Assembly (NCBI GenBank): GCA_037046735.1
Contig: JBAOHC010000027.1
Coordinates: forward strand, 806,001-870,000
Reading direction: 5' to 3'
Length of the DNA stretch: 64,000 nucleotides
From: JADKAV01 sp037046735
GTDB taxonomy: Bacteria > Actinomycetota > Actinomycetes > S36-B12 > UBA10799
Part shown: piece after piece, positions 52,583 through 60,639 of the stretch
How positions within the stretch are numbered: position 1 is the stretch's first letter
Layout: each line of letters begins with the position of its first letter
Program-made: the position numbers and the translations under genes
Notes under the pieces: generated by a model
Database searches by the model: none
What the model was told of the DNA's origin: nothing
Seen by the model: the letters and a program-made list of their open reading frames with translations, nothing else

Positions 52583-53023
52583 ATGATCTCGGCTACGCCT
52601 TTTCTGTGGCTGCAGCACCCTGTGGACGACGCTGCCTACTTCTACGCAGAACTCTTCGACGGTGAGGTCCTGGCTGAGGACTACACCAGGGAGTCCCAGG
52701 CGGCAACCATCCGGGTCGCCGGCCAGACGATCCATCTGTGCAACGCCGGACCGCGCAAGGAACTCACCGACGCCTTCTCACTCAAGGTGAGCTGCTCCAC
52801 GCAAGATGATCTCGACCGCATCTGGGCCGGCCTGTTGCGGGGCGGTACCCCGACGGCTGCGGGTTGGATCGACGACCGGTTCGGGGTCACCTGGCAGGTC
52901 GTGCCCGCCCACCTTCATGAGTGGCTGCGCGACCCCCAACGCGGGACACACGTGACCGAGATCATGCACCGCATGGTCAAACTGGACTTTGCACCACTGG
53001 AAGCCGCCTTACGCGGCGATTGA
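52583..53023 (+). CDS. VOC-family protein, PhnB/3-demethylubiquinone-9 methyltransferase-like
   Basis: ATG at 52583 gives 146 residues; in-frame starts as early as 52490 are possible but add no conserved sequence. PFLWLQHPVDDAAYFYAELFDGEVL, HLCNAGPRKELTDAFSLKVSCSTQDDLDRIWAGLLRGGTPTAAGWIDDRFGVTWQVVP match the PhnB-like branch of the vicinal oxygen chelate fold, ending in the typical GxTWQVVP strand. The biochemical activity of this branch is usually unknown. It converges with the TauE gene and overlaps its end by 15 bases. Confidence 0.85.
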   Translation: MISATPFLWLQHPVDDAAYFYAELFDGEVLAEDYTRESQAATIRVAGQTIHLCNAGPRKELTDAFSLKVSCSTQDDLDRIWAGLLRGGTPTAAGWIDDRFGVTWQVVPAHLHEWLRDPQRGTHVTEIMHRMVKLDFAPLEAALRGD

Positions 53024-53890
53024 CTCCCGGGCCTCTTCACCGGGCTTGACGTCCATGCGGTGCACCCGCCAGGCCAGCACCATGGACCCCACCGCGACGA
53101 TCGCCACGAGCACACCACCGAGAGCGCCGGGCATACCCATCAGTTTGAAGATCACGGCAAGGTTGCTGATGATCACCATGCCGCCGACGAGCGTACCCAG
53201 GGAGTGCACGGGTGCCCGCCCTGCGAAGCGAGCGGCGAACGGCGCCACGAGCATGCCGCCGATGATCAGACCTGCGACCGCCCCCCACGGCACCTGTGAC
53301 TCTTTGGCTCCGACGATGAAGCCCATCGAGGCAGCCACGGCGACCGCGAACTCAGCCGCGTTGACGGTGCCCACGACCTTCTTCGGCTCATGTTTGGTGA
53401 CCGTCATCATGGAGGGCGTCGCCACAGGCCCCCACCCGCCGCCACCGGTCGCATCGACGAAACCTCCGAAGAGGCCGATCGGCCACAGGTTGCGGGTACG
53501 CACCTTCATCCGTGGGATGAGCGTCTTGCCGAACGCGAAGCGCAGGATGATGGAGATGCCCAGCACGAGCAGGATGCCCGCCATCCAGATACGGGCGCCG
53601 TCAAGGCTGACGTTGGTCAGGATGACAGCTCCCGTGAAGGCCCCGACGGTGCCCGGCACGGCAAGGGCGAGCAGTACCCGCCACTCGACGTTGCCTTCCC
53701 GCCAGTGAGCCAGACCGGAGACGAACGTGGTCCCCATCTTCGCAGCGTGCGTCCCTGCGGACGCGGCAACCGCGGAGTAGCCGAGCAGCGTGAGCAAGGT
53801 GGCCGACGTGACGCCGAACCCCATACCCAGCGAGCCGTCGACGAACTGTGCCATACCGCCCACCAGGGCGAAAATGATGATCATCGGCAT
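53009..53890 (-). CDS. TauE/SafE-family sulfite exporter-like membrane protein
   Basis: A 293-residue protein with seven to eight hydrophobic segments. The signature FVDGSLGMGFGVTSATLLTLLGYSAVAASAGTHAAKMGTT (about residues 17-56) and later LFGGFVDATGGGGWGPVATPSMM are the paired GxGxG repeats of TauE/SafE permeases. It exports small organic or sulphur anions across the membrane; the ligand is not visible. A partial palindrome about 40 bases before its start is the likely control site. Confidence 0.9.
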   Translation of the reverse strand: MPMIIIFALVGGMAQFVDGSLGMGFGVTSATLLTLLGYSAVAASAGTHAAKMGTTFVSGLAHWREGNVEWRVLLALAVPGTVGAFTGAVILTNVSLDGARIWMAGILLVLGISIILRFAFGKTLIPRMKVRTRNLWPIGLFGGFVDATGGGGWGPVATPSMMTVTKHEPKKVVGTVNAAEFAVAVAASMGFIVGAKESQVPWGAVAGLIIGGMLVAPFAARFAGRAPVHSLGTLVGGMVIISNLAVIFKLMGMPGALGGVLVAIVAVGSMVLAWRVHRMDVKPGEEARESIAA

Positions 53891-53928
53891 GTTCGGGTTT
53901 CACTTCCGGAGAGGACAACAGGAGAATA

Positions 53929-53947
53929 GTGGACTTACTGAATCCAC
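53929..53947. promoter_or_regulatory. Imperfect palindrome before the TauE gene
   Basis: GTGGACTTACTGAATCCAC is symmetrical at 14 of 19 positions, with perfect GTGGA/TCCAC ends. It lies about 40 bases upstream of the TauE start and may be an Rrf2/GntR-type operator. No regulator gene is adjacent. Confidence 0.45.
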
Positions 53948-54092
53948 ATTACCCCCATAAGCCGGGGATTTGAACGTGATCTGCCTCGCATCGCGATCCT
54001 GTGTCGCGTCAAGCCGACGTTAAGGCGGCCCCGCACAGACTTGACGCAGCGGCGCATCGATCCTTGCCCCCCACCCCCGGCACTGTGGATAC

Positions 54093-54416
54093 ATGAGCAA
54101 TCCGAGAATCATCGCGACCACCGCCAGCGCGGCCCTTATCGCTGCGGTGGGTGCCGGGGCCGCCGTATACGCCGTTGAGATCGCCACGTCGACCAACGAC
54201 ACTTCGGCTGCCAGCGGCACCGAGGCGCAGCAGGCACCGGCGCTACAACAGGGTCAGGACGACAGCACGACGGTGTACCGCGCCCCGTCCGATGACGACG
54301 ACGAGGCGGACGATGACGACTCCGGCCAGCAGATCAACCCAGCACCCGCGGACACCCAGTGGCAGCAGAACAGCACCACCCCCAAGGGTCCGGCCAACAC
54401 CTCGAAGTCGTCATGA
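54093..54416 (+). CDS. Small acidic exported protein, head of the electron-transfer operon
   Basis: A 107-residue protein. Residues 5-28 are a hydrophobic signal or anchor (IIATTASAALIAAVGAGAAVYAVE), and the rest is a disordered-looking acidic tail with an Asp-rich stretch (residues about 66-77) and Gln/Thr/Ser-rich ends. No domain is recognised. It overlaps the ApbE gene by four bases (ATGA), so it belongs to the operon. ApbE normally flavinylates a Thr in a partner; this short tail has several Thr but no clear FMN-binding domain, so its role remains open. Confidence 0.75.
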   Translation: MSNPRIIATTASAALIAAVGAGAAVYAVEIATSTNDTSAASGTEAQQAPALQQGQDDSTTVYRAPSDDDDEADDDDSGQQINPAPADTQWQQNSTTPKGPANTSKSS

Positions 54417-55294
54417 TCAGCGTCAGCCTCCAGACCTGGAAGACCGACCTGGTCCTCAGTGCGCGCGCCCCGGCGACCCCGCGGATGGAAACGGTCCTGC
54501 GCCAACTTCTCACCGATGAGGTACAGCGCCTCGATGCCCTCGCCAGCAGATTCCGCCCGGACTCCGAGTTGTCGACAGTCAACTCCCGGGCGGGACACTG
54601 GGTCGAGGTCTCCTGGGGCTTCGTGGCCGTACTCAGTGCCTGCCTGAGCGCCGCCGAGCGAACCGGCGGTCTGGTGGACCCGACGTTGGGCACCGCCATC
54701 AAGGCGGCGGGCTACGACGAGTGGGCCGATCAGCCGACCTTGACTGCAGCCAGCGCGCAGCGCGGCCACTGGCGGGGGGTAGGCATCCGGCCAGGGCGTC
54801 ACGAGGCACAGGTGGTCATCCCGGCCGGCACCGCGCTGGACCTGGGATCGGTGGCAAAGGCATGGCTGGCCGACCGGTTGGCCCACGCCGTGGCTCGCAG
54901 CGGATATGAGGTGTGCGCGAACATGGGCGGCGACATCCGCGTCATTGCGCAGGCACCGTGGACCGTCTGGGCCGACCCCGAGCTTCCCGGAGTACCCGCA
55001 GCTGCGATCACCCTCACCGATGCCGGCCTGGCGACCAGCGGGACTGGCCGCCGGCGCTGGAGCACGGGCCATCACATCATCGACGCCCGTACCGGCCGGC
55101 CCGCCGCGACGCCGTGGCACACGGTGAGCGTCGTCGCGGCGAGCGCCGCTGAGGCCAACACAGCAGCCACCGCAGGCGTGATCCTCGGCGGCGAAGGACC
55201 CGGGTGGATGACGGCGAAGGGCCTCGACGCCCGGTTCAGCTCCCCCACCGACACCATCACCACTCACCGCTGGCCACAGGAGGTCGCCGCATGA
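54413..55294 (+). CDS. apbE: FAD:protein FMN transferase (ApbE)
   Basis: ATG at 54413 gives 293 residues. The ApbE family pattern is visible: a helix with SRFRPDSELSTVNSRAG (about residues 43-59), LDLGSVAKAWLADRLA, where the family has DLGGIAKGYAVD (about 143-158), NMGGDIRVI (about 170) and GLATSGTGRRRW and HHIIDARTGRP. It transfers FMN from FAD to a Thr of a partner protein, normally outside the membrane. No export signal is apparent, so it may act in the cytoplasm. Coupled by overlaps to the genes on both sides. Confidence 0.9.
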   Translation: MISVSLQTWKTDLVLSARAPATPRMETVLRQLLTDEVQRLDALASRFRPDSELSTVNSRAGHWVEVSWGFVAVLSACLSAAERTGGLVDPTLGTAIKAAGYDEWADQPTLTAASAQRGHWRGVGIRPGRHEAQVVIPAGTALDLGSVAKAWLADRLAHAVARSGYEVCANMGGDIRVIAQAPWTVWADPELPGVPAAAITLTDAGLATSGTGRRRWSTGHHIIDARTGRPAATPWHTVSVVAASAAEANTAATAGVILGGEGPGWMTAKGLDARFSSPTDTITTHRWPQEVAA

Positions 55295-55842
55295 CCTGGG
55301 AACTCATTCGCATCACCGGCCTGATGGCGTTGGCGCTACTGACCGTCTCGACAGCATTGGGCATCCTCGGACCCACGATCCGCCGCCCGACCGGGCGCCT
55401 GACGTCGGTGAGCGTGCATCTGACGGCCGGCGTCGGTGGGATCGCCTTGGTCATCGCCCACGTGTTCCTGGCCGTGATCGACAGTTGGGTGGCTGTTCCG
55501 TGGAGTGCAGCCATCATTCCTGGCACCTCCGCTTGGGAACCGCTCTGGGTCGCCGTCGGCACCCTCGCATTCGACCTGATGATCGTGCTCGCTGCGACCT
55601 CCGCCGTGCGTACACATGCTCCCGGCGTGTGGTGGCGGGCCCACATCCTGGCCTATCCCGTATACGCCCTGGTATGGCTCCACACCCTGACCATCGGCAC
55701 GGACCGCGGCACCCCGCTGATGATCGGCCTGGCAGCGCTGAGCGCCGCAATGGTCACGGCCGCCGTGGTGCTGCGCCTCATGGCACCTCGCGGACCCGTC
55801 GGCACCCGACCTCGCCCCGAACTGGAGGAGACCCTCGTATGA
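55291..55842 (+). CDS. Ferric-reductase-like transmembrane protein
   Basis: ATG at 55291 gives 183 residues with six hydrophobic segments. His residues in conserved helix positions (SVHLTAG, IAHVFLAV, WWRAHILAYPVYALVWLHTLTIGTD) fit a bis-heme b-type ferric reductase-like domain. It would pass electrons across the membrane from the flavin/iron-sulphur partners encoded next to it. Start and end overlap the neighbours by four bases. No FAD- or NAD-binding domain is attached, so it relies on other subunits. Confidence 0.88.
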   Translation: MTWELIRITGLMALALLTVSTALGILGPTIRRPTGRLTSVSVHLTAGVGGIALVIAHVFLAVIDSWVAVPWSAAIIPGTSAWEPLWVAVGTLAFDLMIVLAATSAVRTHAPGVWWRAHILAYPVYALVWLHTLTIGTDRGTPLMIGLAALSAAMVTAAVVLRLMAPRGPVGTRPRPELEETLV

Positions 55843-57050
55843 CCATCGATCTGCACCCCTCAGCGACAGCACTGCTGCCCGGCATTCCCGTGGCCGGCCT
55901 GGCTGCCGCACCGCCCCCGCATCGACTCCTGGCCGCCGGCACGTTGCTCCTGGCCCACTGCGTCCCAGGACGCACGGTGCGCCTCAGCGAGCACCAACAC
56001 ATGTGGGGCGTGCTCGGTCGCCCGACTGCCACCGACCTCATCACCGCCGCCGAGCGTATGCGCCTGCTGGGCGCTGGTGGCGCCGGTTTTCCCACCGCCA
56101 CCAAACTGCGGGCCATGAGCGGGACGAAGCAAGGTCCGGTCGTGGTCAACGGATCCGAGGGGGAATCGGCCAGCGGCAAGGACACAGCGTTGCTCACGCA
56201 CGTTCCCCACTTGGTCCTCGACGGAGCCGTGGCCACCGCCCGGGCACTGGGCAGCCGAGCGATCATCGTACGGATCCCGGCGGCCCGCCGCCATGTGCTG
56301 TCAATCGTTCAGGCGGCGATCGCCGAGCGCGATGAGCCGGGACTGAAGATCACTGTCAGCCCCGGGGCGGACACGTTCATCGCTGGTGAAGCATCCGCAG
56401 TCGTCTCCAGCCTGCAGGGCGGACCAGCCCTGCCGATTCCGGCCGGCAAGCCTCCGACACTGCGTAAGGCAGCAGTCATGCTGAGCAACGTCGAGACCTT
56501 CGCCCGCCTCGCCCTGGCCGCCCGCGGACTCACAGCCGGCAGCAGCCTGCTGACGGTCTCCGGTGCGGTGGCGAACCCCGGCGTGCTGGAAGTGCCACCG
56601 AGCACCACGATCGGTGCCGTCCTGCGCAGTGCCGGCGCCGACGAGCGCCTGGGCGCCCTGATCACCGGCGGCTGGCACGGCTCCTGGTTGCCCGCCACCG
56701 ACGACATCCTGTCCCTGAGCGCGAACCGGGATTCTCTGCGCGCCGTCGGCGCCCACTTCGGGGCAGGCGCGTTGATCGCTCTGCCCACCGATCCCTGCCC
56801 TGTGGACGTGCTGCTGGCCGTGACCGACTACCTGCTCGCGGAAGGGGCCGGACAGTGTGGCCCGTGTGTACTGGGAATGGCGGCCGCCCGCCGCGATCTA
56901 CTGCACTCCGAACCGGTCCGGGATCGAGTGGCCCGCCGTGGCCTGTGCGCCCACCCGACGGCAACCATCGCCACTCTGCAATCGGGACAGCGCCTGCTCG
57001 CCGCAGAACTCGCCGTCCACGCCGAGGGCCGCTGCGAGGTGACCCGATGA
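55839..57050 (+). CDS. NuoF-like NADH-binding flavoprotein subunit
   Basis: ATG at 55839 gives 403 residues. GAGGAGFPTATKLRAM (about residues 76-91) and NGSEGESASGKDTALLTHVPHLVLDGA form the FMN/NADH site of complex I 51-kDa-like proteins. The SLBB-type region (LTVSGAVANPGVLEVP) follows and the C-terminus holds GQCGPCVLGMAAAR with two Cys near residues 340-343 and a third in RRGLCAHP. Complex I NuoF has four Cys here, so the iron-sulphur site is modified. It would take electrons from NADH and hand them to the ferredoxin or the membrane protein. Overlaps both neighbours. Confidence 0.88.
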   Translation: MTIDLHPSATALLPGIPVAGLAAAPPPHRLLAAGTLLLAHCVPGRTVRLSEHQHMWGVLGRPTATDLITAAERMRLLGAGGAGFPTATKLRAMSGTKQGPVVVNGSEGESASGKDTALLTHVPHLVLDGAVATARALGSRAIIVRIPAARRHVLSIVQAAIAERDEPGLKITVSPGADTFIAGEASAVVSSLQGGPALPIPAGKPPTLRKAAVMLSNVETFARLALAARGLTAGSSLLTVSGAVANPGVLEVPPSTTIGAVLRSAGADERLGALITGGWHGSWLPATDDILSLSANRDSLRAVGAHFGAGALIALPTDPCPVDVLLAVTDYLLAEGAGQCGPCVLGMAAARRDLLHSEPVRDRVARRGLCAHPTATIATLQSGQRLLAAELAVHAEGRCEVTR

Positions 57051-57238
57051 GCACGGTGAGCATCGACTGGCGCCGCTGTCGTGGCCACGGAGTGTGTTCA
57101 GCAGCACTGCGCGAGCTGATCACGCTGGACGAGTGGGGTTACCCGGTCGTGGCCGATCCTGAGGTCCCGGAAGCACTGCACAACGCCGCCCGCATGGCAT
57201 CAGCCACATGTCCGGCAGCTGCTCTGCGGTTGCGCTGA
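57047..57238 (+). CDS. Ferredoxin, CxxHGxC type
   Basis: A 63-residue ferredoxin. C11 and C17 in CRGHGVC and C55 in ATCPAAAL form the three-Cys motif CxxHGxC…CP, typical of [3Fe-4S] or His-coordinated [4Fe-4S] ferredoxins that serve P450 and related systems in actinobacteria. It lies last in the electron-transfer operon, overlapping the NuoF-like gene by four bases. It is the likely soluble link between the flavoprotein and the membrane reductase or another acceptor. No P450 gene is in the window. Confidence 0.92.
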   Translation: MSTVSIDWRRCRGHGVCSAALRELITLDEWGYPVVADPEVPEALHNAARMASATCPAAALRLR

Positions 57239-57242
57239 GCCG

Positions 57243-57665
57243 TCAGCGTGCGGTGACCTCGGGCGGCATGTGCCCGGTGGTCAAGTGCTGCAGGGTCACA
57301 GCCTCGAGGATGGATCGTTCGGCTTGCCGCACGGCCAGCCACACGTCCTCGAGTCCGGCGGCGGCCCCCGCGTACTCGAGGTCGTCGGGCCGTTCCCCCA
57401 TCACCACCGTCAGGGGGCCATCCACTGCCCGGATGATGTCAGCCAGCGTCACCTGATCGGGTGGGCGTGCGAGTCGGTACCCGCCCACCCGGCCGCGCCG
57501 AGTCGCGACGATGCCCGCCCGCCGCAGGTCGGACATCGCCGAACGGACGTAGTCCGCCGGCAGGTCCTGGCGCTCCGCGATCACATCCAGCGGGAGGTAG
57601 CCGTCATTGCCCACCAATTCGGCCACGGCCCGGATGGCGAAGACGATCCGGCCGGTGAGCCTCAC
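57243..57665 (-). CDS. Rrf2-family regulator
   Basis: GTG at 57665, overlapping the upstream lipoprotein stop (GTGA), gives 140 residues. RIVFAIRAVAELVGNDGYLPLDVIAERQDLPADYVRSAMSDLRRAGIVATRRGRVGGYRLARPPDQVTLADIIRAVDGP is the Rrf2 winged helix. The three Cys that hold an Fe-S cluster in IscR/NsrR are absent, so it is not an Fe-S sensor of that kind. It converges with the electron-transfer operon (four bases between stops) and may control it, but the only direct linkage is to the lipoprotein gene. Confidence 0.9.
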   Translation of the reverse strand: MRLTGRIVFAIRAVAELVGNDGYLPLDVIAERQDLPADYVRSAMSDLRRAGIVATRRGRVGGYRLARPPDQVTLADIIRAVDGPLTVVMGERPDDLEYAGAAAGLEDVWLAVRQAERSILEAVTLQHLTTGHMPPEVTAR

Positions 57666-58132
57666 GCCGAGTCCGGCACGGTGATGTTGACCAGCCAACC
57701 GTTCGACCCGGGCAACACCTCGACGGTGACCGGCAGCGGGTCGCGGGCCGGGACGGGAGTCTGGGAGTACCAAGCTATGAATGGCAGGTCCTGCGCGGAG
57801 GTGCCAGCGACCGCGTCGTTGTCGACGAAGGAGAAGTACCCCTCGTCGGTCAGATCTGGCAGATACACACCCGCGCGGATGAACGCCGGCGGGCTGTCGT
57901 CACCGACGTACTTCGTGTCCAGCGCGGGCACGTCGCGGGTGTACGGCGCACCGGGAGCCGCCGGGCCCAGCCACTGACTGGCCCATTCCGCACTCTCGCC
58001 CATCTGTTGGTCGAAGACGCTGACCTGCTGCGGCGACGACACGACCACGGCCACCGAGTTGGAGAAGGACTTGCTGCCGCAACCGGACAACAGTCCGAGC
58101 GCACACATGATCACGACCAGGCCCCGCAGCAC
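57662..58132 (-). CDS. Putative lipoprotein
   Basis: A 156-residue protein with a clear lipobox: the signal runs MLRGLVVIMCALGLLSGC with Cys at residue 18. The mature part of about 138 residues has no recognised family; it has a central YFSFVDNDAVAGTSAQDLPFIAWYSQTPVP and a C-terminal beta-like stretch. It overlaps the Rrf2 gene by four bases, so the two are co-expressed. It is divergent from the CPA1 antiporter gene. Confidence 0.8.
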   Translation of the reverse strand: MLRGLVVIMCALGLLSGCGSKSFSNSVAVVVSSPQQVSVFDQQMGESAEWASQWLGPAAPGAPYTRDVPALDTKYVGDDSPPAFIRAGVYLPDLTDEGYFSFVDNDAVAGTSAQDLPFIAWYSQTPVPARDPLPVTVEVLPGSNGWLVNITVPDSA

Positions 58133-58202
58133 GCCCCCCAGGCTAGCCGGTCACCGCGGCCCCCGGCCGATCTGACACCGCCAGCAAGCGTCTGGAGCCG
58201 AT

Positions 58203-59495
58203 GTGTCCCTAGACTTCCGCAACGTGGATAGCCTCGCGATCACCATCATGACCGGGCTCGTCCTGGGGTATGCGCTGCTGGCCCGGCGGCTGACCATCGT
58301 CAACGTCACCGCGCCCATGCTCAGCATCCTGGCTGGCGCGGTGGTGTTCTCCCGGACCGAGTTCGACATCGACACCGGCTCAGTGCACCTGGTTGCCGAA
58401 GTGACGCTGGTCCTCATCCTGTTCCACGATGCCTCGACCGTGAAACTGGCCAGACTGCGGCAGGACCCGGGGATCGCCGTCCGGCTGCTGCTCATCGGTT
58501 TTCCGATCGCGCTTCTCATGACCTACTTCGTGACCCGATCAGTATTCCCCACCCTCGGCGTGGCCGGCGCTTGGCTGCTGGCGGCGGCCATCACCCCCAC
58601 CGACGCAGGGCTGGGCGCTCCCACCGTGGCGAACCCCGTCGTGCCGATGCGGGTGCGGCGCGCACTGAACGTGGAGAGCGGCCTCAACGACGGCCTGGCG
58701 ACGCCCATCGTGCTGCTGGCACTGGCCGCGCTGTCTGCCCAAGAGGACGCCCCCGGCGTTCTGAAGATCGGCCTCGTGCCCATTCTGCTGGCCGTCGCCA
58801 TTGCCGTCGGGGTGGGTCTGGCCAGTGCCTGGCTGATGGACCGCTCGCGCGAACGCGGACTGAGCGGCCGGCAGGGACGGGCCATTGTCACCCTCGTCCT
58901 GCCCCTGTTCTTGTTCGGCCTGGCGGACATCACCGGGGCCAACGCCTTCATCGCGGCGTTCGTCGGCGGCCTCGTCTTCGGCGCGTCCAGCATGACCTTG
59001 AAGGCCGAACACGGCACAACGGTCTTACTGGAGGTCGCCAGTGACCTGCTGGGCTTCGTGGTCTGGTTCTTCGCCGGCGGCATCCTGCTCCTGGTGTTCG
59101 CGGAGGGCTTCGAGTGGTCCTGGGTGCTCTTGGCGATATTGGCGTTGACGGTACTGCGCGTCATCCCAGTGTTCCTGAGTCTGCTCGGCACCGGCTTCAA
59201 ATGGCCGACCGTCCTGTTCATCGGATGGTTCGGCCCCCGCGGCCTGGCGACGATCGTGTTCGGCCTGCTGTCGCTGGAAGAACTCGGCCCTGACTCCCCG
59301 GTCATGGCTGACCTCGGTGGCGTGATTGGGTTCACGGTCCTGCTCAGCGTGTTCCTGCACGGCTTCAGCGCGTCGCCGTTGGCGAAACGATACGGGTCGT
59401 GGGCCAAAGACAATGACGCCCCGATCGAGCACGAACCCTCCGTCGAACCCATGCCGCAGCGCGGCAATCCGACTACTGCCGATCCGGCAGGGTAG
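58203..59495 (+). CDS. CPA1-family Na+/H+ (cation/proton) antiporter
   Basis: GTG at 58203 gives 430 residues with about 12 hydrophobic segments. The CPA1/NhaP signature is AAAITPTDAGLGAPTV (about residues 129-144), with the conserved Asp, followed by NVESGLNDGLATP (about 156-168), the NxExxxND motif of the transport site. LFIGWFGPRGLATIVFGLL is the late helix with its conserved Arg. It exchanges Na+ or K+ for protons at the cytoplasmic membrane. A polar tail of about 40 residues ends the protein. The following GNAT gene starts eight bases later. Confidence 0.92.
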   Translation: MSLDFRNVDSLAITIMTGLVLGYALLARRLTIVNVTAPMLSILAGAVVFSRTEFDIDTGSVHLVAEVTLVLILFHDASTVKLARLRQDPGIAVRLLLIGFPIALLMTYFVTRSVFPTLGVAGAWLLAAAITPTDAGLGAPTVANPVVPMRVRRALNVESGLNDGLATPIVLLALAALSAQEDAPGVLKIGLVPILLAVAIAVGVGLASAWLMDRSRERGLSGRQGRAIVTLVLPLFLFGLADITGANAFIAAFVGGLVFGASSMTLKAEHGTTVLLEVASDLLGFVVWFFAGGILLLVFAEGFEWSWVLLAILALTVLRVIPVFLSLLGTGFKWPTVLFIGWFGPRGLATIVFGLLSLEELGPDSPVMADLGGVIGFTVLLSVFLHGFSASPLAKRYGSWAKDNDAPIEHEPSVEPMPQRGNPTTADPAG

Positions 59496-59503
59496 ATACG
59501 GAC

Positions 59504-59797
59504 ATGGACGTCATTCGCAACACCGAGCGCAACCGGTTCGAACTCCTGCACGGCGGGAAGGAGATCGGCACCCTGGCCTATTCCTTCGACGGAGATGTCA
59601 CCGTCCTGGAACGCATCGAGGTGGAGGAGGAGTTCAGCGGTCAGGGTCTGGCGGCGGAGTTCACCGAGGCCGTGCTGACTCAGATGCGCGCCGATGAGGA
59701 AGCGGTCATCCCCAAGTGCCCCTACGTGCGCGGGTACATCCTGAAGCATCCGCAATGGCGCGACGTCGTGCCACCCGACGTGGAACTCAGCGCTTGA
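59504..59797 (+). CDS. GNAT-like small acetyltransferase (YjdJ/Gcn5-related)
   Basis: A 97-residue protein of the short Gcn5-related group: FELLHGGKEIGTLAYSFDGDVTVLERIEVEEEFSGQGLAAEFTEAVL, with the acetyl-CoA loop EEFSGQGLAAEF, then IPKCPYVRGYILKHPQWRD. This group (often named YjdJ-like) binds acetyl-CoA, with unknown substrate. The start lies eight bases after the antiporter stop, so they may share a transcript. Its stop overlaps the convergent methyltransferase gene by 11 bases. Confidence 0.9.
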   Translation: MDVIRNTERNRFELLHGGKEIGTLAYSFDGDVTVLERIEVEEEFSGQGLAAEFTEAVLTQMRADEEAVIPKCPYVRGYILKHPQWRDVVPPDVELSA

Positions 59798-60596
59798 GCG
59801 CCTGCAGCGTGTAGGTCAGCGGCAACCGCTCGGGGTGCTCGATCAGGAAGAACTCGCCGAGATCACCCTGGCGCATCATCCCGGCCGGGAACGGATTCCA
59901 CGGCACGCTGCGATGCTCCTCCAACGCCGTCAGCGTCATGCCGTTGTCGAGCAGCGCGGTGACGATCTCGGCGAGGCCGTGATTCCAGGAGTGGGTCGTG
60001 GCGTTGGCGATGGTCTGGTCGGTGCCCGCATAAGAGGTTGGCACCGTCTCGACGATGGGGTCGGTGGTGGTGAAGTACGGGTAGGTGATGCGCAACTCCC
60101 CTGGGGTGTCGTAGTCCATCGCCCACAGCACCGGATGCCCTTCCCGGATGAACAGCCGGCCACCGGGGCGCAGCAGGCTGGCCACGACCTGCGCCCATCG
60201 GTGGACGTCGGGAAGCCAGCACAGCGCACCGATCCCGGTGTAGACCAGATCGAACTGTCCTTCGAGCACCTCGCGGGCCTGGTAGACCTCCGCCTGGACG
60301 TACTCGACAGCTCCGCCGGCCAAGTCACGCGCCACCCGCAATGACTCCCCCGACAGATCCAGGCCGGTGACCTGTGCGCCCAGCCGGGCCAAGGACAACG
60401 TGTCGGTGCCGATATGGCACTGCAGGTGCACCACCCGCTGACCAGCGATGTCGCCGAGCCGGGGCTGGTCATAACGGACCACATCACTGAGGAACGCCGG
60501 GTCGCCGTGGAATCGCTCGAGGCCGTATTCCTGGCTACTGGCATGCACCCGGGCCCGTTCGTCCCAGTTGCGCCGATTCACCTCCACGTAGTCCAT
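59787..60596 (-). CDS. Class I SAM-dependent methyltransferase
   Basis: ATG at 60596 (GTG two codons earlier is possible) gives 269 residues. Motif I is VVHLQCHIGTDTLSLARLGAQVTGLDLSG (about residues 48-76) with the acidic end, followed by YVQAEVYQAREVLEGQFDLVYTGIGALCWLPD and LLRPGGRLFIREGHPVLW. It binds SAM and methylates a small molecule; the target is not evident. It is divergent from the SDR gene, with 43 bases between the starts. Confidence 0.9.
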   Translation of the reverse strand: MDYVEVNRRNWDERARVHASSQEYGLERFHGDPAFLSDVVRYDQPRLGDIAGQRVVHLQCHIGTDTLSLARLGAQVTGLDLSGESLRVARDLAGGAVEYVQAEVYQAREVLEGQFDLVYTGIGALCWLPDVHRWAQVVASLLRPGGRLFIREGHPVLWAMDYDTPGELRITYPYFTTTDPIVETVPTSYAGTDQTIANATTHSWNHGLAEIVTALLDNGMTLTALEEHRSVPWNPFPAGMMRQGDLGEFFLIEHPERLPLTYTLQALKR

Positions 60597-60627
60597 GTTC
60601 ACAGTCTGCCAAGTGCGGCGATGTGGT

Positions 60628-60633
60628 TAGGTT
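60628..60633 (+). promoter_or_regulatory. Likely -10 hexamer of the SDR gene
   Basis: TAGGTT ends six bases before the ATG at 60640 with no ribosome binding site, the same arrangement as at 7526, 34342 and 49104. Confidence 0.45.
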
Positions 60634-60639
60634 TCAGAC

